A DNA stretch of 51,846 bases from Opitutales bacterium (GTDB lineage Bacteria; Verrucomicrobiota; Verrucomicrobiia; Opitutales; Oceanipulchritudinaceae): positions 1 through 51,846 of the forward strand of contig JAFIGH010000028.1 of NCBI GenBank assembly GCA_020831525.1. The letters run 5' to 3'. A program made the position numbers and the translations under genes. The notes below the pieces were generated by a model. The model searched no databases, was not told the origin of the DNA, and worked only from the letters and a program-made list of their open reading frames with translations. Of this stretch, positions 1 to 9,913 are shown piece by piece. The stretch's first letter is position 1. Each line of letters begins with the position of its first letter.

Positions 1-1803
1 GGGTTCGATAGAGAGGCGGAAGAAGGCGGGCTGGGTCGCGGGGGGGGGGCGGGCTTGGCGGAGTTCGAGGCCGTTGACGGTTTCGAGGGTGGTTTCGGTG
101 AGGCCGGGGCGGTGCCAGGTTTCGAGGTCGGTGGACCATTCGACGTGGTAGGCGATGTCGGGCAGGCGGGTATCGTGGTGATAACGGAAACTGGCTTGTC
201 CTCCATCCCACACGACGAAGGGCAGGCTGCCTTGGGAGGCACCGGGCTCGCGCGGGTCCATGCCGAGGGCGTATTTGAGAAGATTCGGGAGGCCGTCGCG
301 GGCCGGGCTGGCGGCGGGTTGCCGCGCGGCAGTGGTCAAGCCCTCAAAACCAAGAATCCAGGTTGTGTAGGTGGTCGGGGCGCCTGCGGGCACGGGTAGA
401 CTGGCGAAGGGTATTAGAACAGCGGATACGGGCCGACCGGCCGGGCTGTTCTGGCGGAAGGGCATGGCGGTGAGCCAAATCTCGTTGCGCGTATCCCATG
501 CCCAGCGCTCGAATTCGGGATCGGCGGCGAGAAGGTCGGTGTCATCGATGACTACGGGCGCGGTCCACTCGGTGAAAGGAGGGCGCGAGGCGGCGGCGAC
601 GGTGCGGTTGCCGAGGGCCTCTTCCTGCCATGCGACGTAGACGCGGTCGGCGATGTAGAAGCTGCGGGGCTGGGAGAGGTTGGCGCGGGAGGAGGCGGCG
701 TCCTGCCAGAACTGCGTGTAACGCGTGTCGGTGACGGAAGTGGGCCCGTGCACGGTGTCGTTTTCGTCGATCCAGAAGTGAAAGATCTGGATGTAGCCGC
801 GCTCGTCGAGGCGACGGTAAAAGCCGTGGATACGGCCTGCGCCGTCGGCCATCATATCCCATCGGTGGTCGAGCATGGAATCGCTTTCAGCGGGATCGAC
901 GAGTGTACCGAAGAACGGGGTGACCGGGGGGCTGAGGGGCGTGCCGTCGAGGCGTTGCCACTGGTTGGCGGCGGCATCGAATTTGATCACACTGAGGTCT
1001 TCATTGGTCGTCGAATTGCCGGTGATTCGGTGGGTGTAGCCGACGTAGAGGTCATCCCCGCGAAAGACGACGTCGTGCGCGACATACTGGGCAAAGATGC
1101 CGGAGTCTTGGAATAGGCGACCATCGGAGGCACGGGTGCCGGGAAAGGCGGACCAGATTTGGGCATCCGCATCGAGGACGAAGAGGGAATGCCCACTGCC
1201 GGAGCGGCGCAGGGCGAGGGTGAGACGACCGGTTGCGGGATGCTTGGAAAAGCGCCAGTAGGTGGAGTTGGTGTTGCTGCTCCAGCCGGGCAGCCCGTTG
1301 GCGGAGCGGTTGATCAGACCGCCGCTCCAGCCCTCGTGCACCGGCAGGTCGGACCGATGGTAGCGGAAGCCATCGGAACCGCCGCGCCCGTCGTAGATGA
1401 AGTGGGCATAGCCGGCTGTGTCGATGCCGACGGACATATAGCCGTGCCAGTTGGATCCGGGGGCGGGGAGGATGGTGGCATCCGGTCCGATCCGCGCCCA
1501 GAGGGACCATGCACCGGCCTCCGTCTCTTGCTTTCGCCATTGGATGACGGGCAAGCGGTCGAGTGAAATATACGCCGCTACTTGCCAGAGCGTGCCTTCC
1601 GGATCTTCGAAGGAGGCGAGGGGCTGCCGATCCTGATAAGCGTATCCGGCGTTTGTCAGGCTGCCGTCCCCGAAGCTCGGGAGGAGATCAGCATGGGTGA
1701 AAAGCCCGGCGGCGAGCGAAGACAGGAGGAGGCAACCGGAGATGAGTCCGATCAGCCATCGCCGGAATAAGGCACCCCTTCGTTGAGCTTTCTTTTCGAT
1801 CAT
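1..1803 (-). CDS. Secreted BNR-type beta-propeller protein (BNR_4-like), 3' end cut by window edge
   Basis: The frame stays open from an ATG at 1803 to base 1, giving 601 codons without a stop, so the C-terminus is missing. Residues 1-35 are a basic stretch followed by a hydrophobic segment (LIGLISGCLLLSSLAAGLF), a signal peptide or anchor. Residues about 45-480 have alternating beta segments and match the BNR_4 pattern: NWHGYMSVGIDTAGYAHF, then YWRFSKHP and RRSGSGHSLFVLD. That family includes carbohydrate-active propellers such as some polysaccharide lyases, but I cannot assign a catalytic residue. The last 100 residues visible are the shared tail of this locus: DGLPNLLKYALGMDP, then STDLETW and AFFRLSIEP. 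It is the last gene of a minus-strand series, 109 bp after the 2565-aa gene, and a 26-bp palindrome lies in that gap. Propeller call fairly sure, enzymatic role unknown. Confidence 0.72.
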   Translation of the reverse strand, partial: MIEKKAQRRGALFRRWLIGLISGCLLLSSLAAGLFTHADLLPSFGDGSLTNAGYAYQDRQPLASFEDPEGTLWQVAAYISLDRLPVIQWRKQETEAGAWSLWARIGPDATILPAPGSNWHGYMSVGIDTAGYAHFIYDGRGGSDGFRYHRSDLPVHEGWSGGLINRSANGLPGWSSNTNSTYWRFSKHPATGRLTLALRRSGSGHSLFVLDADAQIWSAFPGTRASDGRLFQDSGIFAQYVAHDVVFRGDDLYVGYTHRITGNSTTNEDLSVIKFDAAANQWQRLDGTPLSPPVTPFFGTLVDPAESDSMLDHRWDMMADGAGRIHGFYRRLDERGYIQIFHFWIDENDTVHGPTSVTDTRYTQFWQDAASSRANLSQPRSFYIADRVYVAWQEEALGNRTVAAASRPPFTEWTAPVVIDDTDLLAADPEFERWAWDTRNEIWLTAMPFRQNSPAGRPVSAVLIPFASLPVPAGAPTTYTTWILGFEGLTTAARQPAASPARDGLPNLLKYALGMDPREPGASQGSLPFVVWDGGQASFRYHHDTRLPDIAYHVEWSTDLETWHRPGLTETTLETVNGLELRQARPPPATQPAFFRLSIEP

Positions 1804-1848
1804 GTGCTCATGGGATGGGGATCGCATCCTCCGGCTTCACGGGGAGCG

Positions 1849-1874
1849 AAAAATGTTTCAGCTGGGACATTTTT
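1849..1874. promoter_or_regulatory. 26-bp near-perfect palindrome, candidate operator (or weak terminator)
   Basis: The two halves AAAAATGTTTCAG and CTGGGACATTTTT are reverse complements at 11 of 13 positions, with an AG/CT centre. The element sits 46-71 bp before the ATG of the BNR protein and 39-64 bp after the stop of the 2565-aa gene. The symmetric centre and A/T arms resemble an operator for a dimeric regulator; the T-run at either end could also let it act as a weak bidirectional terminator. Which one is not decided by sequence. Confidence 0.4.
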
Positions 1875-1912
1875 GCCGGTACGGGAGACGTTTGGACGGG
1901 GGAGCATGCGGA

Positions 1913-4900
1913 CTAGGGAAGAACTTGGATGGTGAGGCGATAGAAGGCACGCGCGGGTGCGCTGGTGGTGAGCGGGACGCGAACAGTTTCTCCTTGGCGG
2001 ACGGGATCGAGGGCGGGGGCATTGGGGGCACGGGTGAAAGCGGTGGTGTGCCCTACCGCTTCGGCCAAAGGCGACCACGTTTTGAGGTCCCCGGACATCT
2101 CCAGGATGTAGTGCAGTTCGGGGCGGTCGAGCCCGGCGGGAACGTGCAACTCGATAAAGCGGTCGGGGCCTTCATTCACCAGATCAACCGTGGCGCGGGC
2201 GGCTTCGGCAGCAGGTACCTTTGGGTCCATGCCAAGGGCGAACTTGAGGAGGTTTGGGAGACCGTCGTCGGCGGGGTCGGCGAGGTCGGCGGCGTCGCCT
2301 TCGTTGGCTGTGTCACCGAAGTGGTTGAGGCGCCATGCGGCGCGGGTGCCGGGTGCCGGCGCGTCGTCGTCTGCGGCCTCCTCCACGAGGCGCATGGCGT
2401 TTATGGAGACACGGGACGTTGACCGGTTCGACGTTTTGAGGTCGATCACCAGGGTTCCGGTTTCATCGGGCTGCACGCTCTCCCAGATCATCCATCCCTC
2501 GACGCTGTATTCATCTTCGCCGCCGTCGTCCGGGCCGATGGTCGTCCAGCGCACGCTGGTGCCGAGATTGTCGCCGGTGTGGGCGTTGAAACCCGCCACA
2601 AAACCATCCGCACCGAGCACCTCGAGGATGCCATAGTGAGCGCCATTGCGCGGAGAATCCCATGAGGAGGCGATCTCAACGGTGTAGGTGCGCTCCGGGT
2701 TGAGGTTGCGCAGCGTCAGGGTGGCCGAGCTGCTGACAAAAAGGCGGTCATTGAGAGCGACGGCGTCGGCCCATGGAGGCGAGACTTCGCGGGTGCCCCA
2801 GGCGGTTGTGCCGCTTGAATGCTGCAGGGCGCCGGAAACTTCAAGGATGAGACCGGGAATCGAGGTGCCCGTGAGAAAGTCGACGAGGTCAGTGAACTCA
2901 CTGCCCGCACCGATGGTGTTCCAATTGCCGGCAGGATTGGGGAGAGCATCGCCGAAGTCGAAAAGGGCCATGATGGTGGCATCGGCAGGCGGATCGATAA
3001 CCTCAAGGAAGGCAGGCTCGCTCGCGGTCGTGCCCACGGGATTCGTCGCTTCGAGAACATAGTTGCCGGTATCGGCCAACGCGAGGCCGGTGATCGTTAG
3101 ATGCGGTGTATCCGCTCCGGAAATCCGTTCATTGTCGAAGAGCATGACGCCGTCCCGCAGCCAGCGGTAGGCTTGAACGGGCGGCGATGCGGCCGCTGTG
3201 GCGGAGAACTCAGCGGTGGTGCCGATGAGCGCGATCAAGCCCGAGGGCTGTTCCGTGAAGATCGGCGCACTTTCGAGGGCATCGCCCTGGCTCTCGACAA
3301 GGCGCATGGCATTGATGGATACCCGCGAGTTGTTGTTGGCCGTGGTCGAGAGGAAAATGACGATCTCGCCTTCGGCATTGGGCTGCACGGCGGGCCAGAT
3401 GAGCGAGCCCTCGGCGGCACCGCTGCCGCCCCCGTCGTTGGGGCCGCGGGAGGTCCAGTGGACCTCGGTGCCCAGTTCGTCGGCGGTGAGGGCATTGAAG
3501 CCGAGTGCGGAGCCCTCGCCGCCCACCACCTCAAAGATGCCCGGGGCGGAGCCGGAAGCCCCTCCACCCGCAAAGGAGGAGGCAATCTCGACATCGTATG
3601 TTCGCGAGGGCACGAGATTGCGGAAGCGGATGGTGGCGGAGTCGCCCTGGTTGACCCACATACGGTCGTTGAGGGCATTCACATCGGCCCATTCCGGAGC
3701 AAAATCGCGCGTGCCCCAGGCTTCTGTGCTGGCGGAGGGTTGGAGACCGGCGCCGCCCGTGTTGACGATATCGATTTCGACGTCGCTGGTCACCTCGCCG
3801 TTGATGGAGTTGATGAAGGGGCCAAAGGAAGAACCGGCGGCGAGGGTGTTCCAGAAACCCGCAACGGGGGCCGGGCCGTTGTCACCGAAGTCGAGGAGGA
3901 TGGAAAGGTCGGGCACTTCCTCGACGGTGAGGACCGCGGGGTCGGTGACGGTGGTGCCGAGGGCGTTCGTGACGGCGAGGGTGTAGACGCCGCCGTCGGC
4001 GAGGGCGGTCTCGTGGATGACGAGACGGGGCGATTGCGCGCCGGAGATGCGGGGTCCGTCGGCGATCAGCTCGTCGTCAAGGTACCACTGGTAGCTCTCG
4101 ATCGCGGGGTTGCCGATGACGAGCGCGTTCAGTTCGGCAGCGGTGCTTTCGAAGACCGTGAGGTCGGCTGGATGCTCCAGCACGACCGGTGCCTGCGCGG
4201 TGGGCAGCACAGTGAGTGCGACGGTGTCGGTCGTTGTGAGGTCGCTGTCGTTGGTGGCGGTGAAGGTAATTTCGTGCACACCCATGGAGAGTTCGCTGGT
4301 GACGAGTGTCGCACCGGACCCGAGGATGCCGTCGATGTCCGAGGACCACGAGAGAAAGACGTCGTCCAGCGGTTGGCCGCCTTGCAGGGCGCTGGCGCTG
4401 AGCGTCACGGATTCGCCTACGATCAAGGAGTCGCCGTCTTCGGGCGAAATGATGGCAACAACCGGCGGGGCGTCGGCAGCTCCCGTGCGGTCGACAATCT
4501 GGAAACCGTAGATGGCGGGGTTATTGCTGCCGGAGTCCAACTCAACGGTCGTCGTCGAACCACTGAGATTGCGCCAAACGAGGACGTTGTGCCCGTCCAC
4601 CGCGTCCGCGGGGACGGAGGCCTCCGAGGGCATCCATGTGCCGCCGAAGTCATAGCCCAGTTTGCGTCCGTAGCGGACCTCATCGTTGACCTGGAACGCG
4701 TAGGCGTTGGCGTTTTCCGCTCCGGCGTAATAGAGAAGGACATTGTAGTTGTCGTAGGGAATGCCTTCGATGACATAGCGAAAGGCCCCGCCGGAGGCGC
4801 GCTGGGTCATGCGCTCGTTGCCGTCGAGCCAAACGCTCAGCTCGTTGGACACGGATGTCGTGCCCGTTCCTCCTTCGGCCGTCACGGTGATGTCGACGGG

Positions 4901-7900
4901 ATTGCCGCTTGAATCAAACCATCCCGGAAAAACGGCATTACTTGCGAAGCCGCGGTCGAGGAGGTTGTTCCAGTAGGGCACGGGCATGAGACCGGCGCCC
5001 ACGGTGTAGGCCATATGCCGGCGGCGGTCATTGAGATTAAAGCTGAGGATGCCGCGTCCACCGTTGGGCGGAAGGACTTCAATGGTCTGGAATATGCTCG
5101 CCACGCGCCCGCGCTCGTCGTGAACGATGAGTACGACGTCGAAGTGACCGGGCTTGTCGAAGGTGTGGCTGACCGTTTCGCCCCCGGCGCGGCGCCCGTC
5201 GCCGAACTCCCAGTGAAACTCTATGGCGTCGCCGTCGGGATCAAATGTGGACGAGGCATCGAACTCCAGGCTCGTGCCGGCAAGGACCGAGCTGACAGGT
5301 ACGGAGAAGGAAGGCACGGGGGCCTCGTTGGCGGTGGGCGGATCGACAACGATGGTATGCGTGAAGCTGTCGGAGGCCCCGTTGCCGTCATGCACGGTGA
5401 CCGTGGTATGGTAGGTGCCCGGCTCATAATAAGTGTGCTCGAAAGTGTCCTCGCCAAGGAGGAGGGAATGCACGTGGCCGTTGCCGAAATCCCAAGTGTA
5501 GTAGAGCCAGTCGTTTTCCGGATCGGTCGTGCCGCTGGCGTCGAACTGGACGGTGAGGGGCGCTTCACCGGTTTGGGAGGACACCTCTAGATCGGCCACG
5601 GGCGGTTGGTTGCCGAAGACGTCTGTCTGCGTGTCAAGGTAGCTGAAGAGCTGCAACTCCGTCAGCTCCACGCTGCCGTCGATGCCATCCGACTGGTTTT
5701 CGAGGCGGAAGAGGTAGTGGGCATAGGCATCTGTATTGGGGAGCGAATACACCGTCGGCATGATGCGCGAGTAGCCCGCCTGATCCGTCACGGTATCGAT
5801 GAGGGTCCACGAGGGATTGGCCGCGCCGGGTTCGAGATCGAAGGGCTCGGGGTCGTTGGACCCGTAGATGCGCCAGTTTTTCGGATCGCGGTTCGCAGTC
5901 CAGGCGAGACCGCCGGAAGTGAGAGAATACTCCGTGATGATGTAGGGCTTGTCGACGCCGTCCTTCTGGAAGTGGAACCACAGGTAATCAACCGGATTGC
6001 TCGATACCCAGCGCGTCTGGTAGGCCCCGTCAGCGGTCATGGCCGCGCCAAGGTCAGCGCGAAGCTGACTGGAGTAATAGAGCTGGGTGCCTGGCTCGAG
6101 GGCATGGTTGACGGCTTCGAGGAGGTTGCGCGGTGTGGTGCGGAGATCGAAATTGTTTGCCGTAGCGCCGATGGAAGTGTGCTCCCGCATGACGAGATTG
6201 GCATAGCGCGAGACCGTGATCAAATCGCCTACAGTCTGCGAGGCGCCGGTGCTGTCAGTAATGGTGAGAACGGCGCTGTAGACACGGTGCGCAAGATTTG
6301 AGGGAAGGTCGTAGGTGTGGGCGACACTGCGACCGGTGGCGGTGTTGCCGTCGCCGAAGTCCCACGCAAAGTGCAGGGGCTCGCCGTCAGGGCTCACGGT
6401 GGTGGCCTCGAATTGTACCGTGCCGCCGTCGTAGACAATATTCGGCGTGGCGCGAAAGGCGGGCTCCGTCAAATTGACGTTGGAGAAGAGAAGGCTATCC
6501 GGAATGGGACGGAACTGGTCCGTGCCCGGCGGTGCCCATGTGAGGTCGTTGAAGTTCCAGCGATCCCAGAGATTGTCGGCATTGTAGGTGGTCTTGAAGC
6601 GGAAGGGGTGGTAGCCGGCTTCGAGGGCGACTAGTTCAAGGTATTCCTGGGTGTGCGGGAAACGGGTGCTGATGATCACCTCGCCCGAGATAGTGAGACG
6701 GCTTCCGTGCTGTGCGCGAAGGCGAAGTGCATAGGCCCCGGTTTCGGGCACGTAAAGGTAGCCGTCGTAGCGGATGACGAAACGGTTGTCGCGCTCGGCC
6801 ACATGAAAATCGAGGTTGCCCACGCGCCCGCTCCGCAGCGGTCGCAGGGTATCCACGTTGGGGAGGTCGCTTTCCGCTCCGGGATCGCCTGCGAAGACCC
6901 GGTAACTCAAACCCTGAGCGATGGTGCCGGTATCCGCGGTTGAACCGATGATGGATTCCGGCCCAAGGGCCGTGACCGTCTCCGTGCGGTTGTCCGACTT
7001 GCCGGCAGGATCGTAGACCGTTAGGCGCACGTCGAAACTTCCCGGCGTCGTGAACTCGTGGGAAATGAAAGGATCGGTCGTTTGCACGACGGGCGTGCCG
7101 TCGCGGAAGTTCCATTCGTAGAGGAGCGGTTCGCCTTCGGGGTCCCAGGATTCCGAGGCGTCGAAACTGACCGTGAAGGGCACGAAACCGCCCAAGGTGT
7201 CCGCGCTGAAGCGTGCCCGCGGCGGTTGGTTCTCCACGCGGATGGAGGTCCGTGCCACGTTGACGTTGCCCGCGGGATCAGTGACGCGGAGTTCAATGCG
7301 GAAGGTGTCTTCCACGGGCCAACTGGCCGTGACGACGTCGCCGGAGAGGGTGCGGCCGTCGCCAAGGGTCCATTCGTAGGTGAGGTCGTCGCCCTCCGGA
7401 TCGCTCGAACCGGAGCCGTCGAGCGTCACTTCCACACCCGGAAGGATGATCGATTCGCTGAGGGAGATATGGGCGGTGGGCTCGCGGTCGCCGACAAAGA
7501 CGCGGCGTGTGGCGCGGTCGGAACCTCCCGCGCCGTCGCGCACCTCCAGCATGACGATGTAGATGCCTGCTTCGGTGTAGGTGTGCGTGGGGTTTTGTTC
7601 GGTTGAGGTATGGCCGTCGCCAAAGTCCCAGAAATATCCGAGGCCCTCGCCCGGATCAACCGTGGCGCTGCCCGTGAAAGCAACGGTGAGTGGCGGGAGA
7701 CCGGCTGTGGTGTCGGCCGCGATCTGCGGGTCGGTGGAGGCATTGAGGTCCGTGAGCGTGGAGGATTGGATACGGCGGGTGGCGGCATCGAAGGTGAGCA
7801 CACTGTCGCCCAAGGTGACGGCGGTCTCGTTGCCGCTGCCGGAGATGGAGGCCGCCGGGGGCGTTCCCCGTCCGGTTGCCATGACCGTCCAGATGTCGAG

Positions 7901-9610
7901 CGCGGCGGCGGGCGCGTATTCGTAGGTCACGTGGTTGCTGCCGTTGGCAAAGCCCGTACCCGGCGTGACAAACCAGATCTTGAGGTATGCCCCCTCATGG
8001 GTCAGGAGCGCATAGGGCACGCCGTCGTCGCTGCCGGTGGTGAAGGTCCGCTCGGGCACAAAGGCGTTCCATGCGAAGGTTTTCGCTTCCTCCGCTTTCA
8101 GCTCATCGAAGGTCGAGATGATGTCGAAGTCCGCCGGTGAAAAATCCGCGAGGACGTGCCGGATGGCGGTGTCCACTTCGAGACTCGAAAACTTCGAACC
8201 CCCGCTGACACGCGCATACCCGCCGCCGGGCGAGACCTGGTGGCCGAGGAGGGAGCCCGTCCCGGTGGTTTCCCGGGCGGTGCCGTTGACAAGGATCTGT
8301 GAAAAGGCGTTATCGAGACCGGAGGTCGCCGGCCCGGGCCCTGCCGTCCACTTCACACCGTAGGACATAAGGCTGATCTGCCCCGCGTCGGCCTGGCTCC
8401 ATGAACGTCCGAAGTGGACTGTGTCGCCCCACAAGCCGACAATGGAATGGTCGGTGCCGTCCCAGCCGGAGCGGAAGATGTAGCCGCCGCGGTTGTCGTC
8501 CATCACCGTGGGGTAGCTTGGCGTCGGGTCGGCGGGTTCGAGGTCTTCGGGGTAAAAGATCAGCCCGTAGATTGTGCCGCCGGCGTGGTAGTCGTATTTA
8601 TCGGCGGGATCGGCGGGATTGAAGATGCCGCGGGCGCGGTCGTAGAACCACTTGTAGGCGGGCAGTTCGCCGGGTGCGACGAGGGCGAAGAGCGCGCCGG
8701 TCAATCCCGCGTTGGGGATGGTGTCGCCGCCCACGCCCCATGTGAGCGAGTTCTGCGCGGCGTTGAACATACTCGCATACATGATGATGTGGTGCGGCCG
8801 GCGGGCGGCGAAGGTTGCCGTGGCGTTGGGATCGCCGATCTGCCGGAGCGCGGCCATGGCGGGGAAAACGTATTCCATGGAGAGGCCGAAGTAGTAATTT
8901 CCCTCCTGCGTCCAACCGCGGCTGCCGAAAGAGTTGGGGTGGATGCGCACGATATCGCGGCTGCGCTGGAAATCGCGCCGCCGTTCGCCCATGTGCTGGT
9001 CCATGGCGATGAGCGACATGACGTGTGCGCCCGCGACGACGCCATTCCAGTTGGAGTTGCTTTGTTGATACTCAATGTTCGGATGCCCAAGGGCGGTTCC
9101 GTAGCGGTCAAAACTTTCATTGACCTGAGCCAGAATCCAATCCCTCTGCTCCTGGGTGAAGCCGTCGTAGCCCCAATTGTAGGCCAAGGCAAAACTGGCG
9201 AGGGTTTGGGCACGGGCCAAACCACTGCCGGAGACGGGGGTGCCATCGTTTTCAGGATCGCTTACCGTGAAAATCTCCTGCAGGCGTGTGAAGGCCGTGT
9301 CGAGATAAGCGGTGTTGCCCGTGAGAAGGAAAAGAAAGGTGGCCTCGCGGGCCATGTAGCCACGCCGGTAGCTACTGGTGCCGGGAATGTTGTTCGCCTC
9401 CACGCGGGCCTTTACAGCCTCGAACATCTCGTAATGCGTTGTGCCGGGGACGGCCACGAGCGTCTGGATTTCGGCGAGCCGGTCCTCGTCGACGAGAAAG
9501 AGGGGCGGACGGGCTTGCGCGGTAAGAATGCTGAGCAGCAACACGCCAAGCAGCGGGAAGGCGTTGCGGCACCGAGGAGCAACAGAAGCAAGTAGGCGCA
9601 AATAGTTCAT
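1913..9610 (-). CDS. Giant secreted heparinase II/III-like polysaccharide lyase with PKD, PA14, Ig and LDFG modules
   Basis: The open frame extends to 9664, but the ATG at 9610 puts a signal peptide (LLGVLLLSILTAQA) directly at the N-terminus, giving 2565 aa. Residues about 40-330 look like the alpha/alpha toroid of heparinase II/III and alginate-lyase-type enzymes (GYDGFTQEQRDWILAQVNES, GWTQEGNYYFGLSMEYVFP), and about 340-590 like their beta-sandwich (DNRGGYIFRSGWDG). Then follow PKD repeats near 635, 710 and 800 (WDFGDGHTS), a PA14-like domain 895-1045, a PKD near 1050, a discoidin-like domain 1145-1325, PKDs near 1335 and 1430, an unassigned sandwich 1518-1708, a Big-type domain, Ig, LDFG module 1900-2107, Ig, LDFG 2210-2410, and the FYRL-type tail from 2420. 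The lyase reaction is inferred; the catalytic His/Tyr cannot be placed with certainty. Family usual length is 600-800 aa, so two thirds is accessory. Confidence 0.8.
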   Translation of the reverse strand: MNYLRLLASVAPRCRNAFPLLGVLLLSILTAQARPPLFLVDEDRLAEIQTLVAVPGTTHYEMFEAVKARVEANNIPGTSSYRRGYMAREATFLFLLTGNTAYLDTAFTRLQEIFTVSDPENDGTPVSGSGLARAQTLASFALAYNWGYDGFTQEQRDWILAQVNESFDRYGTALGHPNIEYQQSNSNWNGVVAGAHVMSLIAMDQHMGERRRDFQRSRDIVRIHPNSFGSRGWTQEGNYYFGLSMEYVFPAMAALRQIGDPNATATFAARRPHHIIMYASMFNAAQNSLTWGVGGDTIPNAGLTGALFALVAPGELPAYKWFYDRARGIFNPADPADKYDYHAGGTIYGLIFYPEDLEPADPTPSYPTVMDDNRGGYIFRSGWDGTDHSIVGLWGDTVHFGRSWSQADAGQISLMSYGVKWTAGPGPATSGLDNAFSQILVNGTARETTGTGSLLGHQVSPGGGYARVSGGSKFSSLEVDTAIRHVLADFSPADFDIISTFDELKAEEAKTFAWNAFVPERTFTTGSDDGVPYALLTHEGAYLKIWFVTPGTGFANGSNHVTYEYAPAAALDIWTVMATGRGTPPAASISGSGNETAVTLGDSVLTFDAATRRIQSSTLTDLNASTDPQIAADTTAGLPPLTVAFTGSATVDPGEGLGYFWDFGDGHTSTEQNPTHTYTEAGIYIVMLEVRDGAGGSDRATRRVFVGDREPTAHISLSESIILPGVEVTLDGSGSSDPEGDDLTYEWTLGDGRTLSGDVVTASWPVEDTFRIELRVTDPAGNVNVARTSIRVENQPPRARFSADTLGGFVPFTVSFDASESWDPEGEPLLYEWNFRDGTPVVQTTDPFISHEFTTPGSFDVRLTVYDPAGKSDNRTETVTALGPESIIGSTADTGTIAQGLSYRVFAGDPGAESDLPNVDTLRPLRSGRVGNLDFHVAERDNRFVIRYDGYLYVPETGAYALRLRAQHGSRLTISGEVIISTRFPHTQEYLELVALEAGYHPFRFKTTYNADNLWDRWNFNDLTWAPPGTDQFRPIPDSLLFSNVNLTEPAFRATPNIVYDGGTVQFEATTVSPDGEPLHFAWDFGDGNTATGRSVAHTYDLPSNLAHRVYSAVLTITDSTGASQTVGDLITVSRYANLVMREHTSIGATANNFDLRTTPRNLLEAVNHALEPGTQLYYSSQLRADLGAAMTADGAYQTRWVSSNPVDYLWFHFQKDGVDKPYIITEYSLTSGGLAWTANRDPKNWRIYGSNDPEPFDLEPGAANPSWTLIDTVTDQAGYSRIMPTVYSLPNTDAYAHYLFRLENQSDGIDGSVELTELQLFSYLDTQTDVFGNQPPVADLEVSSQTGEAPLTVQFDASGTTDPENDWLYYTWDFGNGHVHSLLLGEDTFEHTYYEPGTYHTTVTVHDGNGASDSFTHTIVVDPPTANEAPVPSFSVPVSSVLAGTSLEFDASSTFDPDGDAIEFHWEFGDGRRAGGETVSHTFDKPGHFDVVLIVHDERGRVASIFQTIEVLPPNGGRGILSFNLNDRRRHMAYTVGAGLMPVPYWNNLLDRGFASNAVFPGWFDSSGNPVDITVTAEGGTGTTSVSNELSVWLDGNERMTQRASGGAFRYVIEGIPYDNYNVLLYYAGAENANAYAFQVNDEVRYGRKLGYDFGGTWMPSEASVPADAVDGHNVLVWRNLSGSTTTVELDSGSNNPAIYGFQIVDRTGAADAPPVVAIISPEDGDSLIVGESVTLSASALQGGQPLDDVFLSWSSDIDGILGSGATLVTSELSMGVHEITFTATNDSDLTTTDTVALTVLPTAQAPVVLEHPADLTVFESTAAELNALVIGNPAIESYQWYLDDELIADGPRISGAQSPRLVIHETALADGGVYTLAVTNALGTTVTDPAVLTVEEVPDLSILLDFGDNGPAPVAGFWNTLAAGSSFGPFINSINGEVTSDVEIDIVNTGGAGLQPSASTEAWGTRDFAPEWADVNALNDRMWVNQGDSATIRFRNLVPSRTYDVEIASSFAGGGASGSAPGIFEVVGGEGSALGFNALTADELGTEVHWTSRGPNDGGGSGAAEGSLIWPAVQPNAEGEIVIFLSTTANNNSRVSINAMRLVESQGDALESAPIFTEQPSGLIALIGTTAEFSATAAASPPVQAYRWLRDGVMLFDNERISGADTPHLTITGLALADTGNYVLEATNPVGTTASEPAFLEVIDPPADATIMALFDFGDALPNPAGNWNTIGAGSEFTDLVDFLTGTSIPGLILEVSGALQHSSGTTAWGTREVSPPWADAVALNDRLFVSSSATLTLRNLNPERTYTVEIASSWDSPRNGAHYGILEVLGADGFVAGFNAHTGDNLGTSVRWTTIGPDDGGEDEYSVEGWMIWESVQPDETGTLVIDLKTSNRSTSRVSINAMRLVEEAADDDAPAPGTRAAWRLNHFGDTANEGDAADLADPADDGLPNLLKFALGMDPKVPAAEAARATVDLVNEGPDRFIELHVPAGLDRPELHYILEMSGDLKTWSPLAEAVGHTTAFTRAPNAPALDPVRQGETVRVPLTTSAPARAFYRLTIQVLP

Positions 9611-9708
9611 CGGCGCATTGGATGGGTGCATGTCGGCGGTGGGGAGGCGATGGGTGGGATTCATGTTTTACAAGTCGGGGGGATTGTTGGTATTTGAAAA
9701 TGAAGCGG

Positions 9709-9896
9709 GCCGACTACGGAGGGCGGCGGTCGCGAAAAGTAGCCGGACCGCGGCGGCGGGGCGGCGGGGCGGCGGCGGATGGCAGGAGGTGTTCGGCGGC
9801 GGGGCGGGCGCGTTAACGTTCGATACGGCGCTTCCTCAGCGGGTCGGCCGCTGAAGCAGGCCGACTACGGAGCGCGCAGCGGGCAAGATGCCCGCT
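9709..9896. repeat. Intergenic palindromic (REP-like) repeat mosaic, copy 1
   Basis: This G-rich gap between two giant genes holds blocks found again at 13570-13779 and, inverted, at 21756-21905. It includes the hairpin CAGCGGGTCGGCCGCTG at 9837-9853 and a second hairpin AGCGGGCA-AGA-TGCCCGCT at 9878-9896, the latter 18 bp after the stop codon of the 1198-aa gene. No T-run follows on the transcribed strand, so a REP-type or mRNA-stabilising role fits better than an intrinsic terminator. Confidence 0.65.
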
Positions 9897-9913
9897 CTCC
9901 TTGGGTTTTGCCG

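Noticed and set aside
3101-4912. 603-codon plus-strand open frame
   Set aside because: Antisense to the 2565-aa protein. The minus frame shows clear PKD, Ig and LDFG motifs, while the plus frame is a Gly/Val/Asp-rich sequence typical of the complement of high-GC genes. The same applies to long plus frames at 8414-9595, 9779-11251, 11255-13246, 14799-17111, 17250-18797, 24367-25572, 27965-29410 and 34031-35332.
9878-9896. Intrinsic terminator after the 1198-aa gene
   Set aside because: The hairpin AGCGGGCA-AGA-TGCCCGCT is real and repeated at 13761, but there is no T-run on the transcribed strand, so it was listed as part of the REP-like repeat.
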